64,000 bases of DNA from Rummeliibacillus sp. POC4 (GCF_003576525.1 NZ_QWUA01000007.1:60911-124910); one strand, 5' to 3'; counted from the stretch's first letter, positions 8,799 to 18,993 are shown. Notes: generated by a model not told the origin, from the letters alone. Program-made: numbers and translations.

Positions 8799-10559
8799 TT
8801 GGGATTTTTAAATTTATCATTTTTATGGACAATGATTATGCCACTAATTGTCATAATCTATTATTTCTTTCGTAAAAAATACATTCAGCAATCTGTTTCA
8901 TCCACACTTTTTTGGCGAGAAATTATGAAAGAAACGAAAGTATCCCCTTATTTACAGCATCTACAACAAAATGCACTATTTTATCTGCAATTGTTCGCAT
9001 TACTTCTTATGATGTTCGTATTACTACAACCCTATATAAAAACAAAAAACATCTCAGGTGAACAAATTATTTGGGTAGTGGATACATCTTCGACCATGCT
9101 AGCGAAGGAAGAAAACGAAACTATTTTTGAAAAGCATAAGAACGAAATGCTAGCACTATCAAAAAAACTAGGTGGTAAAGCAGTAACAATTGTAACTGTA
9201 GGGGCAGAACCTAAAATAGTATTACAAGATGAAAAGAATAGAGCAAGGATTGAAAGAGCAATCCAACAATTACAAGTTACATATAGTCATGAAGATTGGC
9301 CAAATACGATGGACTTTTTACAAAGCATAATAGGAAAAAAATCAACGGCAGTTTACATTTTTACAGATGCTATTGAACCAAAACAATTACCAAAGCGGAC
9401 GAAAAATATAAAATGGATTGTTCAAGGATCTGAAAAAAAGCATCAAAACATTTCACTGCAAAGGTTCGGTGCAATTCAATCAGCAGAGGGTATTGAGGCT
9501 ATTGCTCAAATAGAAAACCAAAATCCAAAAAGTCAACAAACTACTTTGAAAATATATAATGCAGATCAAGAAGAGATTGCTAGAAAGACCATCAATTTAA
9601 AAGCAAATCATATTACAAAAGTAAGATTGGATAATTTAAAGAGCACAGATGCTTTAACAGCTAGATTAACGGCAAATGATGAATATGCTGCAGACCAATC
9701 AATGAGTACGTTATTAGCAACTGATAGTTCTCAAATATTTGTCGACCAATCTTTGCATCAGTTAATTTCAAAAGCATTTCAATCGATTGATTCATCAGCA
9801 AGTACCATTTCTTCAAATCAATTGGAAAGTATACAGAGTAAAAGTATATTAGTAACAAATCATACAGATCTACTGCATCAATCAAAGAATCCAATATTAT
9901 TAATTGGAAGAGATGATAAGAAAGCTCTAAAAGTTGACGGTGAAGTAAAAATAATTGATCCAAAACTATTTTCATATGCATCAATTGAGGATATCTATGT
10001 AGAAAAAGTTTATCCAAAAGTACGGAATGCAAAAACTTTAGTAACGGTTGGAGATACTCCATTAATACAGCAAACAGAAAATGGTCATATTGTTGTATTA
10101 ATGGATTTGCAGATGACAGATTGGGCATTACATCCTTCATTTCCTCTTTTCTTATGGAGTGCAAAGGAAAAACTGACTGCCCATAACAGTCAACTCGGGA
10201 CCTTTAAACCCGGAGAAAAAAGAGTTGTTTCCTTACCAGAAAGTAAAAAAGGCATAGATATTTATACTCCAAATAACGAATATATCAAGAGTATAGCGGA
10301 TGGTGGTAGCTTTGTAGCGCCATCAAAACCTGGATTATATTATGTTAAAACCGATAGCGACCCCCTTTATTTTGTAGTTGCACTGGAGCAACAAGAAAAG
10401 ACTTTGTCTGAAGGTACGAGTTTCCAGTATGGTGAGCTGTCAAAACAAAATACTATCAATAAAGACAATTCAATCTTTAGTACAATTCTTATCATTATGA
10501 TACTTGCTTTACTAATAGTGGAATGGGAGGTGCAGCGTAGATATGGATTTACGAATTGA
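8799..10559 (+). CDS. BatA-like membrane protein with vWA domain
   Basis: A 586-aa protein beginning at TTG 8799, which is preceded by a GAGGTGATG ribosome site. Two N-terminal membrane helices (about 6-23 and 56-78) have the BatA-type layout. A vWA domain begins at about 88 with the metal-site motif VVDTSSTM (Asp-x-Ser-x-Thr), and a single C-terminal helix lies at about 557-575. A long region between the vWA domain and the last helix is probably extracytoplasmic. Its 3' end overlaps the next vWA gene by 17 nt. It is probably a membrane partner of the MoxR ATPase; the exact role is unknown. Confidence 0.82.
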   Translation: MGFLNLSFLWTMIMPLIVIIYYFFRKKYIQQSVSSTLFWREIMKETKVSPYLQHLQQNALFYLQLFALLLMMFVLLQPYIKTKNISGEQIIWVVDTSSTMLAKEENETIFEKHKNEMLALSKKLGGKAVTIVTVGAEPKIVLQDEKNRARIERAIQQLQVTYSHEDWPNTMDFLQSIIGKKSTAVYIFTDAIEPKQLPKRTKNIKWIVQGSEKKHQNISLQRFGAIQSAEGIEAIAQIENQNPKSQQTTLKIYNADQEEIARKTINLKANHITKVRLDNLKSTDALTARLTANDEYAADQSMSTLLATDSSQIFVDQSLHQLISKAFQSIDSSASTISSNQLESIQSKSILVTNHTDLLHQSKNPILLIGRDDKKALKVDGEVKIIDPKLFSYASIEDIYVEKVYPKVRNAKTLVTVGDTPLIQQTENGHIVVLMDLQMTDWALHPSFPLFLWSAKEKLTAHNSQLGTFKPGEKRVVSLPESKKGIDIYTPNNEYIKSIADGGSFVAPSKPGLYYVKTDSDPLYFVVALEQQEKTLSEGTSFQYGELSKQNTINKDNSIFSTILIIMILALLIVEWEVQRRYGFTN

Positions 10560-13137
10560 CCAACCAATTTGGCTATTATTAGTCATTCCCCTCGTCTTAT
10601 ATATGATTTGGATTTTGAAGACAAAAACGTTACAAACACGTGAACACTGGTTCATCTTTTTCTTACGATTTATTGCGATTTTTTGTTTACTATTTGCAGC
10701 TACTAGCCCATATCTCTCGCTCCCTATTCGACAACAACAAGTAGTTTTTTTAGTCGATCGCTCTGCATCGATGAAGGGAACAGATAAGAATGTAGCTTCT
10801 TGGATTGAAGAGAGTTTAAAGACTAGAAAAGATAAGCAAAATGTAGGTGTTTATAGCTTTGCAAAGGGGATTCAAACAGATGTTGGTATTACAAACGTAG
10901 CGATTCAATTACCAAAATGGCAAGATTTATCTGATACAAGCGAAACAAATATAGCAAGTGCACTACAATTGGTCACGAATCTGTTACCGAAAAATAAAGC
11001 ATCACGACTTGTATTGCTTTCTGATGGTTTAGAGACAAATGGAAATGTAGAAAATCAATTAAATTATTTCAAGAATAATAATATACAAATCGATACAGTC
11101 CAACTTGCAAACAATCAAGTGACAGATACAGCCATCACGGATTTCCAAACACCAAACATAGCTTATGAAGGTGAAGAACAACCACTGCAAGTTCAAATAG
11201 AAACAACTGAACCAACAAATGGAGAGTTAGTAATCACATTAAATGATGAAACGATTGCAAAGAAAAATGTTTCATTAGACGTAGGGAAAAATACGATCAC
11301 AGTTAAACATATTGCTAATAAACAAGGCTTATTAAAATATGAAGCTATACTTAAAGTGAAAAATGATACATTTATCGAAAATAATAAATGGATGAGCATC
11401 ACAAATGTAAAAGGTACCCCACGTGTTTTACTAGTGCACGGAAACAATCAATCTACTACTTTGGCAAAAATAATAGGAAGAAAAGAGCTAACGATTAAGA
11501 ATATTGCAGCTTCTGAATTACCTTCTAGCCAAACTTCATACTTGCAATACGAAGCGATTATTTTTGATAATGTCCCTGGTCATGAAGTAGGAGAAGCGAA
11601 AATGAGGCTGATTGAACAATCCGTTAAAAACTTTGGTGTCGGTTTTATGATGGTAGGGGGAGATAATAGTTTTGGGCTAGGTGGATATTTTAAAACGCCA
11701 ATTGAGAAACTATTACCTGTAGAAATGGAAGTGAAGGGGAAGGAACAATTACCTTCTTTAGGGCTAGTCATCGTCATGGACCGTTCAGGAAGTATGTCAG
11801 GAAACAAAATTGAACTGGCGAAGGAAGCCTCAGCAAGATCTGTAGAATTACTAAGAAAAAGTGATACATTCGGATTTATCACATTTGATAGTCAGCCGTG
11901 GAGCATTATTGATACAGCTCCTTTGAAAAACAAAAAGCAAGCGATTAAAGACATTTTAGCTGTTAATCCAGAGGGTGGAACAGAAATATACCAATCGCTG
12001 CAAATGGCATATGAACAATTAAAGCCATTAAAGCTACAGAGAAAGCATATTATCTTACTAACAGATGGGCAATCCTCAACAAATGCTTCGTATGAAGTGC
12101 TGACTGCAGAAGGTAAAAAATCTAATATTACTATGTCGACTGTTGCAATTGGTGATGATGCTGATCGTAAATTATTAGAAGAAATCTCGCGTTTTGGAAA
12201 TGGACGCTTTTATGATGTAAGGGATGAGGAAACGATTCCCTCCATTTTAGCGCGTGAAACATCAATGATGACAAGAACATATATTGAAGATCATCCATTT
12301 TATCCAATTATATCTTCTGTAACTCCATGGGATACATTATTTAATGATGGCGTTCCACAGATGAATGCATATATTGCAACTACAGCAAAGCAAACTGCGA
12401 AAGTCATTGCGAAAAGCGAAAAAGACGATCCAGTTATTACACAATGGAATTATGGTCTTGGAAAATCTATTGCCTACACATCAGATACATCTGGAAAATG
12501 GGCAGGTGATTGGGCACGTTGGAACAAATGGTCACAATTCTGGAATTTAGCGGTTTCTGAAATTCTTCCTTCATTTGACGAAGTACCATACTCCATTTCT
12601 CAACAAACGGATGGTTCTTATTTAATCACTGACGTAGCCCAAAAGAGTGCTTTTATGGATATATCAGTAGTAGATGATGATGGAAAAGATGTAGAAATAA
12701 CAGAAGAAACAATTGCACCAGGAAAAACAAAGGTTTATATTGACCATAAGCCAGGGCTTGTTTACTTTAGTGTTTCAAACGAAGACAATGGTACATTTAA
12801 AGCGGGTATTACTATACCATATAATAAAGAATATCAGCTGCAACAGCCAAACTCTGAACTACTACAACAAATAGCTAAATCTACTGGTGGGAAAATGTTA
12901 GAAAAACCAAAAGAGGCATTTCGCAATTTGCCTAAAAGTAGTTTTGAACAACAAAACATAACAATTTGGTTTGTGTTAATAGCTATGGTCTTGTTCTTTG
13001 TTGATATTACTTTAAGACGTTTTGGTTGGAAGACTATTAGAGGAGTATTGATAAGGGAAAACTCTACAAAAACAGAAAAACAAATTGAAGACAAGCGATT
13101 AGATGTTGAATCTTTATTAAAGAAAAAAAGAAAATAA
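10543..13137 (+). CDS. Large membrane protein with two vWA domains and a GATase1-like module
   Basis: An 864-aa last gene of the operon. N-terminal helices lie at about 8-25 and 37-56. A first vWA domain carries FLVDRSASMKG at about 69. An Ig/CARDB-like beta region follows, then a GATase1-like fold (VLLVHGNNQ, later VGFMMVGGDNSFGLGGY near 370). A second vWA domain starts with LVIVMDRSGSMSG at about 408, and a C-terminal helix lies at about 805-823. Both vWA domains keep the Asp-x-Ser-x-Ser metal-site motif. The start uses ATG 10543 with a GGAGGTG ribosome site inside the previous gene. A terminator follows 3 nt after the stop. Proteins with this layout are usually listed only as vWA-domain proteins. 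Confidence 0.82.
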   Translation: MDLRIDQPIWLLLVIPLVLYMIWILKTKTLQTREHWFIFFLRFIAIFCLLFAATSPYLSLPIRQQQVVFLVDRSASMKGTDKNVASWIEESLKTRKDKQNVGVYSFAKGIQTDVGITNVAIQLPKWQDLSDTSETNIASALQLVTNLLPKNKASRLVLLSDGLETNGNVENQLNYFKNNNIQIDTVQLANNQVTDTAITDFQTPNIAYEGEEQPLQVQIETTEPTNGELVITLNDETIAKKNVSLDVGKNTITVKHIANKQGLLKYEAILKVKNDTFIENNKWMSITNVKGTPRVLLVHGNNQSTTLAKIIGRKELTIKNIAASELPSSQTSYLQYEAIIFDNVPGHEVGEAKMRLIEQSVKNFGVGFMMVGGDNSFGLGGYFKTPIEKLLPVEMEVKGKEQLPSLGLVIVMDRSGSMSGNKIELAKEASARSVELLRKSDTFGFITFDSQPWSIIDTAPLKNKKQAIKDILAVNPEGGTEIYQSLQMAYEQLKPLKLQRKHIILLTDGQSSTNASYEVLTAEGKKSNITMSTVAIGDDADRKLLEEISRFGNGRFYDVRDEETIPSILARETSMMTRTYIEDHPFYPIISSVTPWDTLFNDGVPQMNAYIATTAKQTAKVIAKSEKDDPVITQWNYGLGKSIAYTSDTSGKWAGDWARWNKWSQFWNLAVSEILPSFDEVPYSISQQTDGSYLITDVAQKSAFMDISVVDDDGKDVEITEETIAPGKTKVYIDHKPGLVYFSVSNEDNGTFKAGITIPYNKEYQLQQPNSELLQQIAKSTGGKMLEKPKEAFRNLPKSSFEQQNITIWFVLIAMVLFFVDITLRRFGWKTIRGVLIRENSTKTEKQIEDKRLDVESLLKKKRK

Positions 13138-13140
13138 TAA

Positions 13141-13180
13141 AAGCGGCACATCTCGCGATCAGAGGGTGCCGCTTAATTTT
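13141..13180. terminator. Terminator ending the MoxR/vWA operon
   Basis: A 9-bp stem, AAGCGGCAC (13141-13149) with GTGCCGCTT (13166-13174), is followed by AATTTT. It lies between the + operon and the convergent MFS gene and may serve both. Confidence 0.8.
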
Positions 13181-13184
13181 AAGA

Positions 13185-14356
13185 TTATTGAATTGAAAAT
13201 GATTTTTTGTTCCAAATATAAGTGATTCCGAAGCACACTATTAATATAACAGTCCCTAAGATAAAAGGAATATTCATATGCCAATCTAACAGGGTTCCTG
13301 CTAATGCTGGTCCAATCATATTACCAAGACTCATATAAGCATTGTTCATCCCTGCAGCATAACCTTGTTCCTGCCCAGCTACTTTTGAAATAAGCGTATT
13401 TACCGCTGGTCGGATTAGAGTAGTCGCTGTTTGGAATGTGGTTGCAACAAATAAAATAATAAAGAAACCACTAACGAAAATCATACCGAGCATAGAAATA
13501 GCCGCTACAACTAAACTGATCAAAATAATATTCATCTCACCAAATCGTTTGAATAGACGTCCAAGTAAAAGGCCTTGGACAATTACCCCAACGAACCCAC
13601 CAACCGTCATTAAGATAGCAATATCATTTGGAGTGTAGTGAAATTTATAGGTTAAAAACATAGATAATGTTGCTTGGAAATTAGCAATACCAAATGAGAA
13701 AACAAAAACAACCACTAACAATATAAAATAAGGTGTTTTAACCGAGCGAATCATTTCTTTTACGATATTATTGCCAGCTGGTGCTTCAACAATAACTGGT
13801 GCCGTTTTGGGTAAAAAGAGTAATGATAAAATACCAGAGATAATAGCGGCTGCACCTGCTACAAAGAAAGGAAAGTGCAAACTTACATTAGATAATGCGC
13901 CACCAATTCCTGGTCCAATCATAAAACCAAAAGAAATAGCTGCACCAATCATCCCCATGGCTTTACCACGTTGTTCTAAGGTAGTAATATCAGCAGCGAA
14001 TGCCCCATTATAGGGGGAGTTATGAAAGCAGAACCTACCCCTATTAGAAACCGTAATATGAACAATTCCCATAAATCTGTAGCTAATCCAAATAGAATTT
14101 GGCAAGAGCCATTAAGAAGTAAACCAAAGATGATTAATTTTTTTCTTCCAATGCGATCAGAAAGACTTCCTGCAATTGGCGAAAAAATAAATTGAGCAAA
14201 AGCAATAATGGAGATTAAATATCCTAATACTTTTGCCGTTGCGCCAAATTCCTTAAGAAAGTTAGGCATGATTGGAATGATTAAGCCAATAGCGCTCATC
14301 GTTATAAACATATTGAACATTAATAATAGGAGTGCAAATTTGTTGCTTTTGTTCAT
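13185..14356 (-). pseudogene. MFS multidrug/tetracycline-type transporter, interrupted by a one-base deletion
   Basis: Read on the minus strand from ATG 14356, the first 112 codons or so encode a normal MFS N-terminus, including the loop motif GSLSDRIGRKKL and the helix-5 region GVGSAFITPPIM. At 14003-14006 the frame breaks: ATGGGGCATTCG needs one more G to continue as GAFAADITTLEQRGKAMGMI in the frame that stays open to 13185. Restored length would be 390 aa, normal for drug:H+ antiporters of the TetA/NorA/Blt type. The original frame stops at 13976. It could be a true pseudogene or a sequencing error in a short G run. The substrate is unknown. Confidence 0.85.
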
Positions 14357-14481
14357 AATAGTATAATATCTCCTTATTTATTTCGTGATGCTAAATATAT
14401 GTTAAAACTATTTTTCATTATAACGGTTGTGTATATGTCATTCAATAAAATTAGATTAAAAAAGTTATACATATATGCAGA

Positions 14482-14515
14482 AAAGGGAAATTGCGTCATG
14501 CAATTTCCCTTTCTC
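14482..14515 (-). terminator. Terminator of the pot operon
   Basis: A 13-bp perfect stem (14482-14494 with 14500-14512) with a 5-nt loop lies downstream of the potD stop on the minus strand and is followed there by a T-rich run. Confidence 0.8.
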
Positions 14516-14546
14516 ATAGACTTATATAACTTATATTTTTTAAATC

Positions 14547-15620
14547 TTACCGAATGGACATTTTGAATTTCAAAAATTGTTCATTGTACTCACCGATTTT
14601 TTGTTTTCCTAAGTTTTTATATACATGAAGCTTGTTACGAACTTCTTTAGGAGGGTAGTAGCGTTCATCATTGACAACTTCGGGATCGAGTAACTTTAAT
14701 GCCGCTCTGTTCGGAGTAGAGTAACCGACGTAGTCTGCATTTTGTGCAGCAACTTTAGGATCTAACATGAAGTTGATAAATTTATGTGCTCCGTCAATGT
14801 TTTTTGACGTTTTTGGAATAACCATATTATCAAACCATAAATTAGATCCTTCTTTAGGAACACTGTAGGTCAAGTCTTCATTTTCGTACATCATATCTGC
14901 AGCTTGCCCAGACCATGTTAAGGCTACTTCAGCATCACCGTTAATCATTAACTGAGTAACTTCATCTCCAATAACTGCTTTTACATTAGGTGCCATTTTA
15001 ATCAGTTTATTAGTAGCAGCCTGTAATTCATGGCTATCGGTTGAGTTAAGAGATTTACCCATACTATTTAAACCAACACCCATAACTTCCCGAGCACTAT
15101 CGACCAAAATAACTTTACCTTTTAAAGAAGGATCCCAAAGTTCGTCCCAACTTTCAAAGTTATGGTTCTTAATCATTTTTGTATTATAAACAATTCCTAC
15201 TGTTCCCCAGAAATAAGGAATAGAATACTGATTATCTTTATCAAAATCTAGGTTTAAGAAATCGGGTTCTATATTCTTTAAATTTGGAACTTTACTATGA
15301 TCGATTTTTTTTAATAAATGACGTTCTTTCATTTGTTCAATCGTATACTCAGATGGAACAGCGATATCATAGTTCGTTCCACCTTGTTCGATTTTTGTCA
15401 TCATTGCTTCATTTGAATCAAAGGTTTCATATACAACATGAATACCTGTTTCTTTTTCAAATTTCTTAAGTAATGCTGGATCGATATATTCTCCCCAGTT
15501 ATAGACCGTTAAAATATTTTTTCCGGATTTACCTGAAGTAGTATCCATTGCATGCGCAATATACATAAGAACACCACTAACAAGTAGAATACCGATGGTA
15601 GCTCGTACTAATGCTTTCAT
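14547..15620 (-). CDS. potD: Spermidine/putrescine ABC transporter substrate-binding protein
   Basis: A 357-aa extracytoplasmic polyamine-binding protein. One N-terminal hydrophobic helix (about 5-24) carries no lipobox Cys, so it is probably an uncleaved membrane anchor, as in some streptococcal PotD proteins. Family hallmarks are VYNWGEYIDP near residue 39, YETFDSNEAMMTKIEQGG, YDIAVPSEYT and IPYFWGTVGIVYN. It is last in the xre-potA-potB-potC-potD operon and overlaps potC by 4 nt. The ligand (spermidine versus putrescine) cannot be read reliably from sequence. Confidence 0.93.
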   Translation of the reverse strand: MKALVRATIGILLVSGVLMYIAHAMDTTSGKSGKNILTVYNWGEYIDPALLKKFEKETGIHVVYETFDSNEAMMTKIEQGGTNYDIAVPSEYTIEQMKERHLLKKIDHSKVPNLKNIEPDFLNLDFDKDNQYSIPYFWGTVGIVYNTKMIKNHNFESWDELWDPSLKGKVILVDSAREVMGVGLNSMGKSLNSTDSHELQAATNKLIKMAPNVKAVIGDEVTQLMINGDAEVALTWSGQAADMMYENEDLTYSVPKEGSNLWFDNMVIPKTSKNIDGAHKFINFMLDPKVAAQNADYVGYSTPNRAALKLLDPEVVNDERYYPPKEVRNKLHVYKNLGKQKIGEYNEQFLKFKMSIR

Positions 15621-16411
15621 TTTTGAGCCCCCGTTCTAGATTGGTGATTTGAGATAAAGTAATAACCTAATACAAGGATCAATGTTACAAAGAATACGAT
15701 TCCTGATATAGCGTTAACGGTTAAAGATACTCCAGCACGAGCCATTGAATAGATTTCAACAGAAAGAGTGCTAAAACCATTTCCCGTAACAAAGAATGTA
15801 ACAGCAAAGTCATCTAAAGAATAAGTTAAGGCCATAAAGAATCCTGCAAAAATACCAGGTTTGATATATGGCAAGATGACACGAGTTAAAACATCACGAC
15901 GGCTTGCCCCTAAATCCAATGCGGCATCAATCAATGATGAATTCATTTCTTGCAATTTTGGTAATACCATTAAGACCACAATCGGAATACTAAACGCTGC
16001 ATGGGAAAGTAAAACGGAAGTAAACCCTAATTTAACGCCAACCATCGTAAATAATATTAAAAATGATGCACCGATAATAACATCTGGGCTAACAATAAGA
16101 ATATTATTTAATGATAAAACCATATTTCGTAGTTTGCGATTGCGAATAGCGATGATACCGATTGAACCAAGTGTACCTATAATTGTTGATATCAAGGCCG
16201 AAAGTAAGGCTACGACAACCGTATTGATCAATATTACTATCAATCTTGAATCATTGAACACATCTTTATAGTGACTTAATGTGAATGATTTAAAGTTCGT
16301 CATTGAATCTCCACTATTGAAAGAATAAAACACTAGGAAAAGAATAGGTGCGTAAAGAACAACAAAGACGAATGCTAAGTAGAGTTTAGATTTTTTACTT
16401 AGTTTTTCCAT
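15617..16411 (-). CDS. potC: Spermidine/putrescine ABC transporter permease PotC
   Basis: A 264-aa permease with six predicted helices. The cytoplasmic EAA-type loop that contacts the ATPase is seen as DAALDLGASRRDVLTRVILP near residue 165. The frame is open from 16438, but ATG 16411 (MEKLSKKS) has an AAGGAG ribosome site 10 nt upstream and gives the usual family length. It overlaps the end of potB by 17 nt and potD by 4 nt. With PotB it forms the membrane channel for polyamine uptake. Confidence 0.93.
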   Translation of the reverse strand: MEKLSKKSKLYLAFVFVVLYAPILFLVFYSFNSGDSMTNFKSFTLSHYKDVFNDSRLIVILINTVVVALLSALISTIIGTLGSIGIIAIRNRKLRNMVLSLNNILIVSPDVIIGASFLILFTMVGVKLGFTSVLLSHAAFSIPIVVLMVLPKLQEMNSSLIDAALDLGASRRDVLTRVILPYIKPGIFAGFFMALTYSLDDFAVTFFVTGNGFSTLSVEIYSMARAGVSLTVNAISGIVFFVTLILVLGYYFISNHQSRTGAQK

Positions 16412-17216
16412 TACGTACCGCTCCTTTCCGTTTTTCACCAGTAAAGAGCATGATGATCAACATGAAGATAATTAAAAATACAGCAATTGTGGAACCCATT
16501 CCCCAGTTTTGAGTCACTAAAAATTGTTCCTCAATAGCAGTACCAAGCGTAATCACTCTGTTCCCTGCTATTAAGCGTGTAATCATAAATAGAGATAGGG
16601 AAGGGATAAATACGGCTTGAATCCCTGATTTAATACCATTCATCGTCAACGGTATCACAACTCTACGTAAAGTAGTAAATTTAGAAGCACCCAAATCACG
16701 TGAAGCATCGATTAATGCAGGATTTAACTTATCGAGTGCATTGAAAATAGGTAGTATCATAAATGGTATAAAGATATAAACAGCTACAAATACAAATGCA
16801 ATATCTGTAAATAGAATTTGTTGCTTTGGTAAGCCAATAGCTTGTACAAAAGCGTTAATAGGTCCTTTATTACCAAAAATGCCTATGAATGCATATGTTT
16901 TTAAAAGTAGATTAATCCATGAAGGAATAATGATTAAAATAAGCCAAAGCTGTTTATGCTTCAATTTTGTGATGAAATATGCTGCTGGATAAGATACCAA
17001 CAATGAAAATAAAGTAATTAAAAACGCATACCAGAAAGAACTCAATGTCATTTTCAAATAAACACTAGTAAAGAAATTTTTATAGTTTTCTATCGTAAAA
17101 TGACCATGTAAATCTAATAGGGAATAATATGCGACTAAAAGAATTGGTGCAATTACAAATAATAGAATCCAAATATAATAGGGGATTAGTGAAAGTAAAT
17201 TCCCTTTCTTACGCAT
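16395..17216 (-). CDS. potB: Spermidine/putrescine ABC transporter permease PotB
   Basis: A permease of about 273 aa with six helices and the EAA loop [20 protein letters not shown] near residue 180. Three in-frame ATG codons lie at 17231, 17222 and 17216. The last has GGAGAAG at the best distance and is used here; it overlaps the end of potA by 8 nt. It partners PotC in the polyamine importer. Confidence 0.92.
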   Translation of the reverse strand: MRKKGNLLSLIPYYIWILLFVIAPILLVAYYSLLDLHGHFTIENYKNFFTSVYLKMTLSSFWYAFLITLFSLLVSYPAAYFITKLKHKQLWLILIIIPSWINLLLKTYAFIGIFGNKGPINAFVQAIGLPKQQILFTDIAFVFVAVYIFIPFMILPIFNALDKLNPALIDASRDLGASKFTTLRRVVIPLTMNGIKSGIQAVFIPSLSLFMITRLIAGNRVITLGTAIEEQFLVTQNWGMGSTIAVFLIIFMLIIMLFTGEKRKGAVRNGKTK

Positions 17217-18312
17217 TTTCATCTTCTCCATAGGATTCTAATCGTTTATCGAAATCTTCTTCAGATTCATTTAAACGCATTACATGAATAGCTTCTGGGT
17301 CAAAGTCTAAGCCGATTTTTGCACCAACATCTGCTTTTTTCAATGAGTGTACAAGCCATTCGTTGCCATCTTGGTCATAAGTTGAAAGTTCATAATGTAC
17401 GCCACGGAAAAGCTGAGTATCTACTTTAACAACTAGTTTTCCATGCTCAACATCAGTTATTTCTAAATCTTCTGGGCGGATGACGATATCTACCTTTTCA
17501 TTTGGATTCAGCCCTTGGTCAACACACTCAAAAGTTTTACCCGTAAACGTAACTTCGAAGTCTTTTACCATAATCCCTGGAACAATATTGGATTCACCAA
17601 TGAAATCAGCTACAAAGCGGTTAATTGGTTCATCATAAATATCAACAGGGGAGCCACTTTGTTGGATAAGTCCTTCATTTAATACGAAAATCTCATCTGA
17701 CATTGCAAGTGCTTCTTCTTGGTCATGTGTTACAAAAACAAAAGTTTTTCCTAAACGTTGTTGTAATTCACGAAGTTCGTATTGCATTTCTGTACGTAGT
17801 TTTAAATCAAGTGCGGAAAGAGGTTCATCTAGTAGAATGATTTCTGGATCATTTACTATCGCTCTTGCAATCGCAACACGTTGACGTTGACCACCTGACA
17901 TTTCCGATATTTCTCTTTGACTATAACCAGCTAAGTTAACAAACTTTAAAGCTTCTTCCACTCTTTTAATAATTTCTGCTTCGCTTACTTTTTTAATACG
18001 TAAACCAAATGCAACATTTTCGAAGACATTTAAATGAGGAAACAGTGCATAGTCTTGGAATACAGTGTTAACTTGTCGTTCATTTGCAGGAACATTATTA
18101 ATTTTTTTACCATTAAAATAAATAGTCCCGTTTGTTGGTTCCATAAAGCCAGCGATAAGACGTAAAATAGTTGTTTTACCACAGCCTGATGGACCTAGTA
18201 GGGTATAAAACTTACCACGTTCCATTTCAAAGCTAATATCTTTTAATACAATCGTGCCATCGCTATATGATTTTGAAACATTATCAAAGCGAATAATAGT
18301 GTTTTCTGTCAT
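17209..18312 (-). CDS. potA: Spermidine/putrescine ABC transporter ATP-binding protein
   Basis: A 367-aa ATPase with Walker [10 protein letters not shown] near residue 38, Q-loop FQDYALFPH, signature [10 protein letters not shown] near 137, Walker [12 protein letters not shown] near 157 and switch [12 protein letters not shown]-terminal TOBE-type regulatory domain follows. It starts with a GGAGG ribosome site 16 nt after the regulator gene. It energises PotBCD-dependent polyamine import. Confidence 0.95.
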   Translation of the reverse strand: MTENTIIRFDNVSKSYSDGTIVLKDISFEMERGKFYTLLGPSGCGKTTILRLIAGFMEPTNGTIYFNGKKINNVPANERQVNTVFQDYALFPHLNVFENVAFGLRIKKVSEAEIIKRVEEALKFVNLAGYSQREISEMSGGQRQRVAIARAIVNDPEIILLDEPLSALDLKLRTEMQYELRELQQRLGKTFVFVTHDQEEALAMSDEIFVLNEGLIQQSGSPVDIYDEPINRFVADFIGESNIVPGIMVKDFEVTFTGKTFECVDQGLNPNEKVDIVIRPEDLEITDVEHGKLVVKVDTQLFRGVHYELSTYDQDGNEWLVHSLKKADVGAKIGLDFDPEAIHVMRLNESEEDFDKRLESYGEDENA

Positions 18313-18328
18313 TTACTGTCCTCCAATG

Positions 18329-18871
18329 CTACAAATATGATTCAGTTGCAACTAATAAAATTTCTGTCTTACCTGCAAAATCATTGAATAATTGATGATT
18401 GTCAGAAGCATCAAAGTAGATTGTCTGTCCTTTTGATGCGACAAATGTTTGTTTACCTAAAATAAGTCTTACTCGTCCTTCTAAGACGTATATAAAAGTT
18501 TCGGATAAAGAAGGCTCGAATTGCTTGAATTCCCCGTGTTCTTCAAAAGTGATTATGACGGGTTCAATTTCTTTTTCATTGGAAGTTGGAATAAGCCATT
18601 CAATACAATATTTTTTTTCCTCGTCCGTGTAAATAGTGTGATCTTCTTCTGTATATACAACTTTTTGTTCCTCTACTTCATCATCAAAAAATTCCTTGGG
18701 GGTAGAACCAAGAACTTCTAATAATGCGAAGAGTGTTTCAATAGAAGGAGAGTTTAAATCTCTTTCTAGTTGAGAGATGTATCCTTTGCTCAAATCTGTT
18801 CTTTCGCCTAATTCTTCTTGGGTTAGCCCTTTTTTTAGGCGAAGTCGTTTAATTTTTTTGCCAATTTGCAT
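18329..18871 (-). CDS. XRE-family regulator with C-terminal cupin domain (probable pot operon regulator)
   Basis: A 180-aa protein with an N-terminal helix-turn-helix (KRLRLKKGLTQEELGERTDL then GYISQLERDLNSPSIETL) at about 7-60 and a C-terminal cupin (about 105-178) with ETFIYVLEGRVRL and GQTIYFDASDNHQLFN. This PuuR/SinR-like layout usually senses a small ligand. It is the first gene of the unit with potABCD, so it probably responds to polyamines and regulates its own operon. Half-sites for it may be the repeated AGTTTAC motifs just upstream. Confidence 0.85.
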   Translation of the reverse strand: MQIGKKIKRLRLKKGLTQEELGERTDLSKGYISQLERDLNSPSIETLFALLEVLGSTPKEFFDDEVEEQKVVYTEEDHTIYTDEEKKYCIEWLIPTSNEKEIEPVIITFEEHGEFKQFEPSLSETFIYVLEGRVRLILGKQTFVASKGQTIYFDASDNHQLFNDFAGKTEILLVATESYL

Positions 18872-18901
18872 CTAAACGAACTCCTCAATTATTTACTATC
18901 T

Positions 18902-18980
18902 GTAAACTAGGAGCTAGGTAAGTTTACTTTCGCCTAACTTTGAATAACAAAAGTTTAGTTTTACAAAACTTCAAGTTTAC
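18902..18980. promoter_or_regulatory. Candidate operator cluster of the XRE-cupin regulator
   Basis: GTAAACT at 18902-18908 faces AGTTTAC at 18921-18927. AGTTTAG occurs at 18952-18958 and AGTTTAC again at 18974-18980. A 13-bp perfect palindrome, AAACTTCAAGTTT, covers 18966-18978. All of these lie between the inferred promoter and the start codon of the regulator, a typical position for autorepression. Confidence 0.45.
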
Positions 18981-18993
18981 TAAAACGTTATTT

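Noticed and set aside
9661..10164. Long minus-strand frame of 167 codons opposite the BatA-like gene
   Set aside because: It lies fully inside a well-supported gene, its composition is Leu/His-rich as expected of an antisense shadow, and it has no ribosome site.
13438..14013. Plus-strand frames opposite the MFS gene
   Set aside because: They are shadows of the transporter: Ile/Pro/Thr-rich translations with no start signals.
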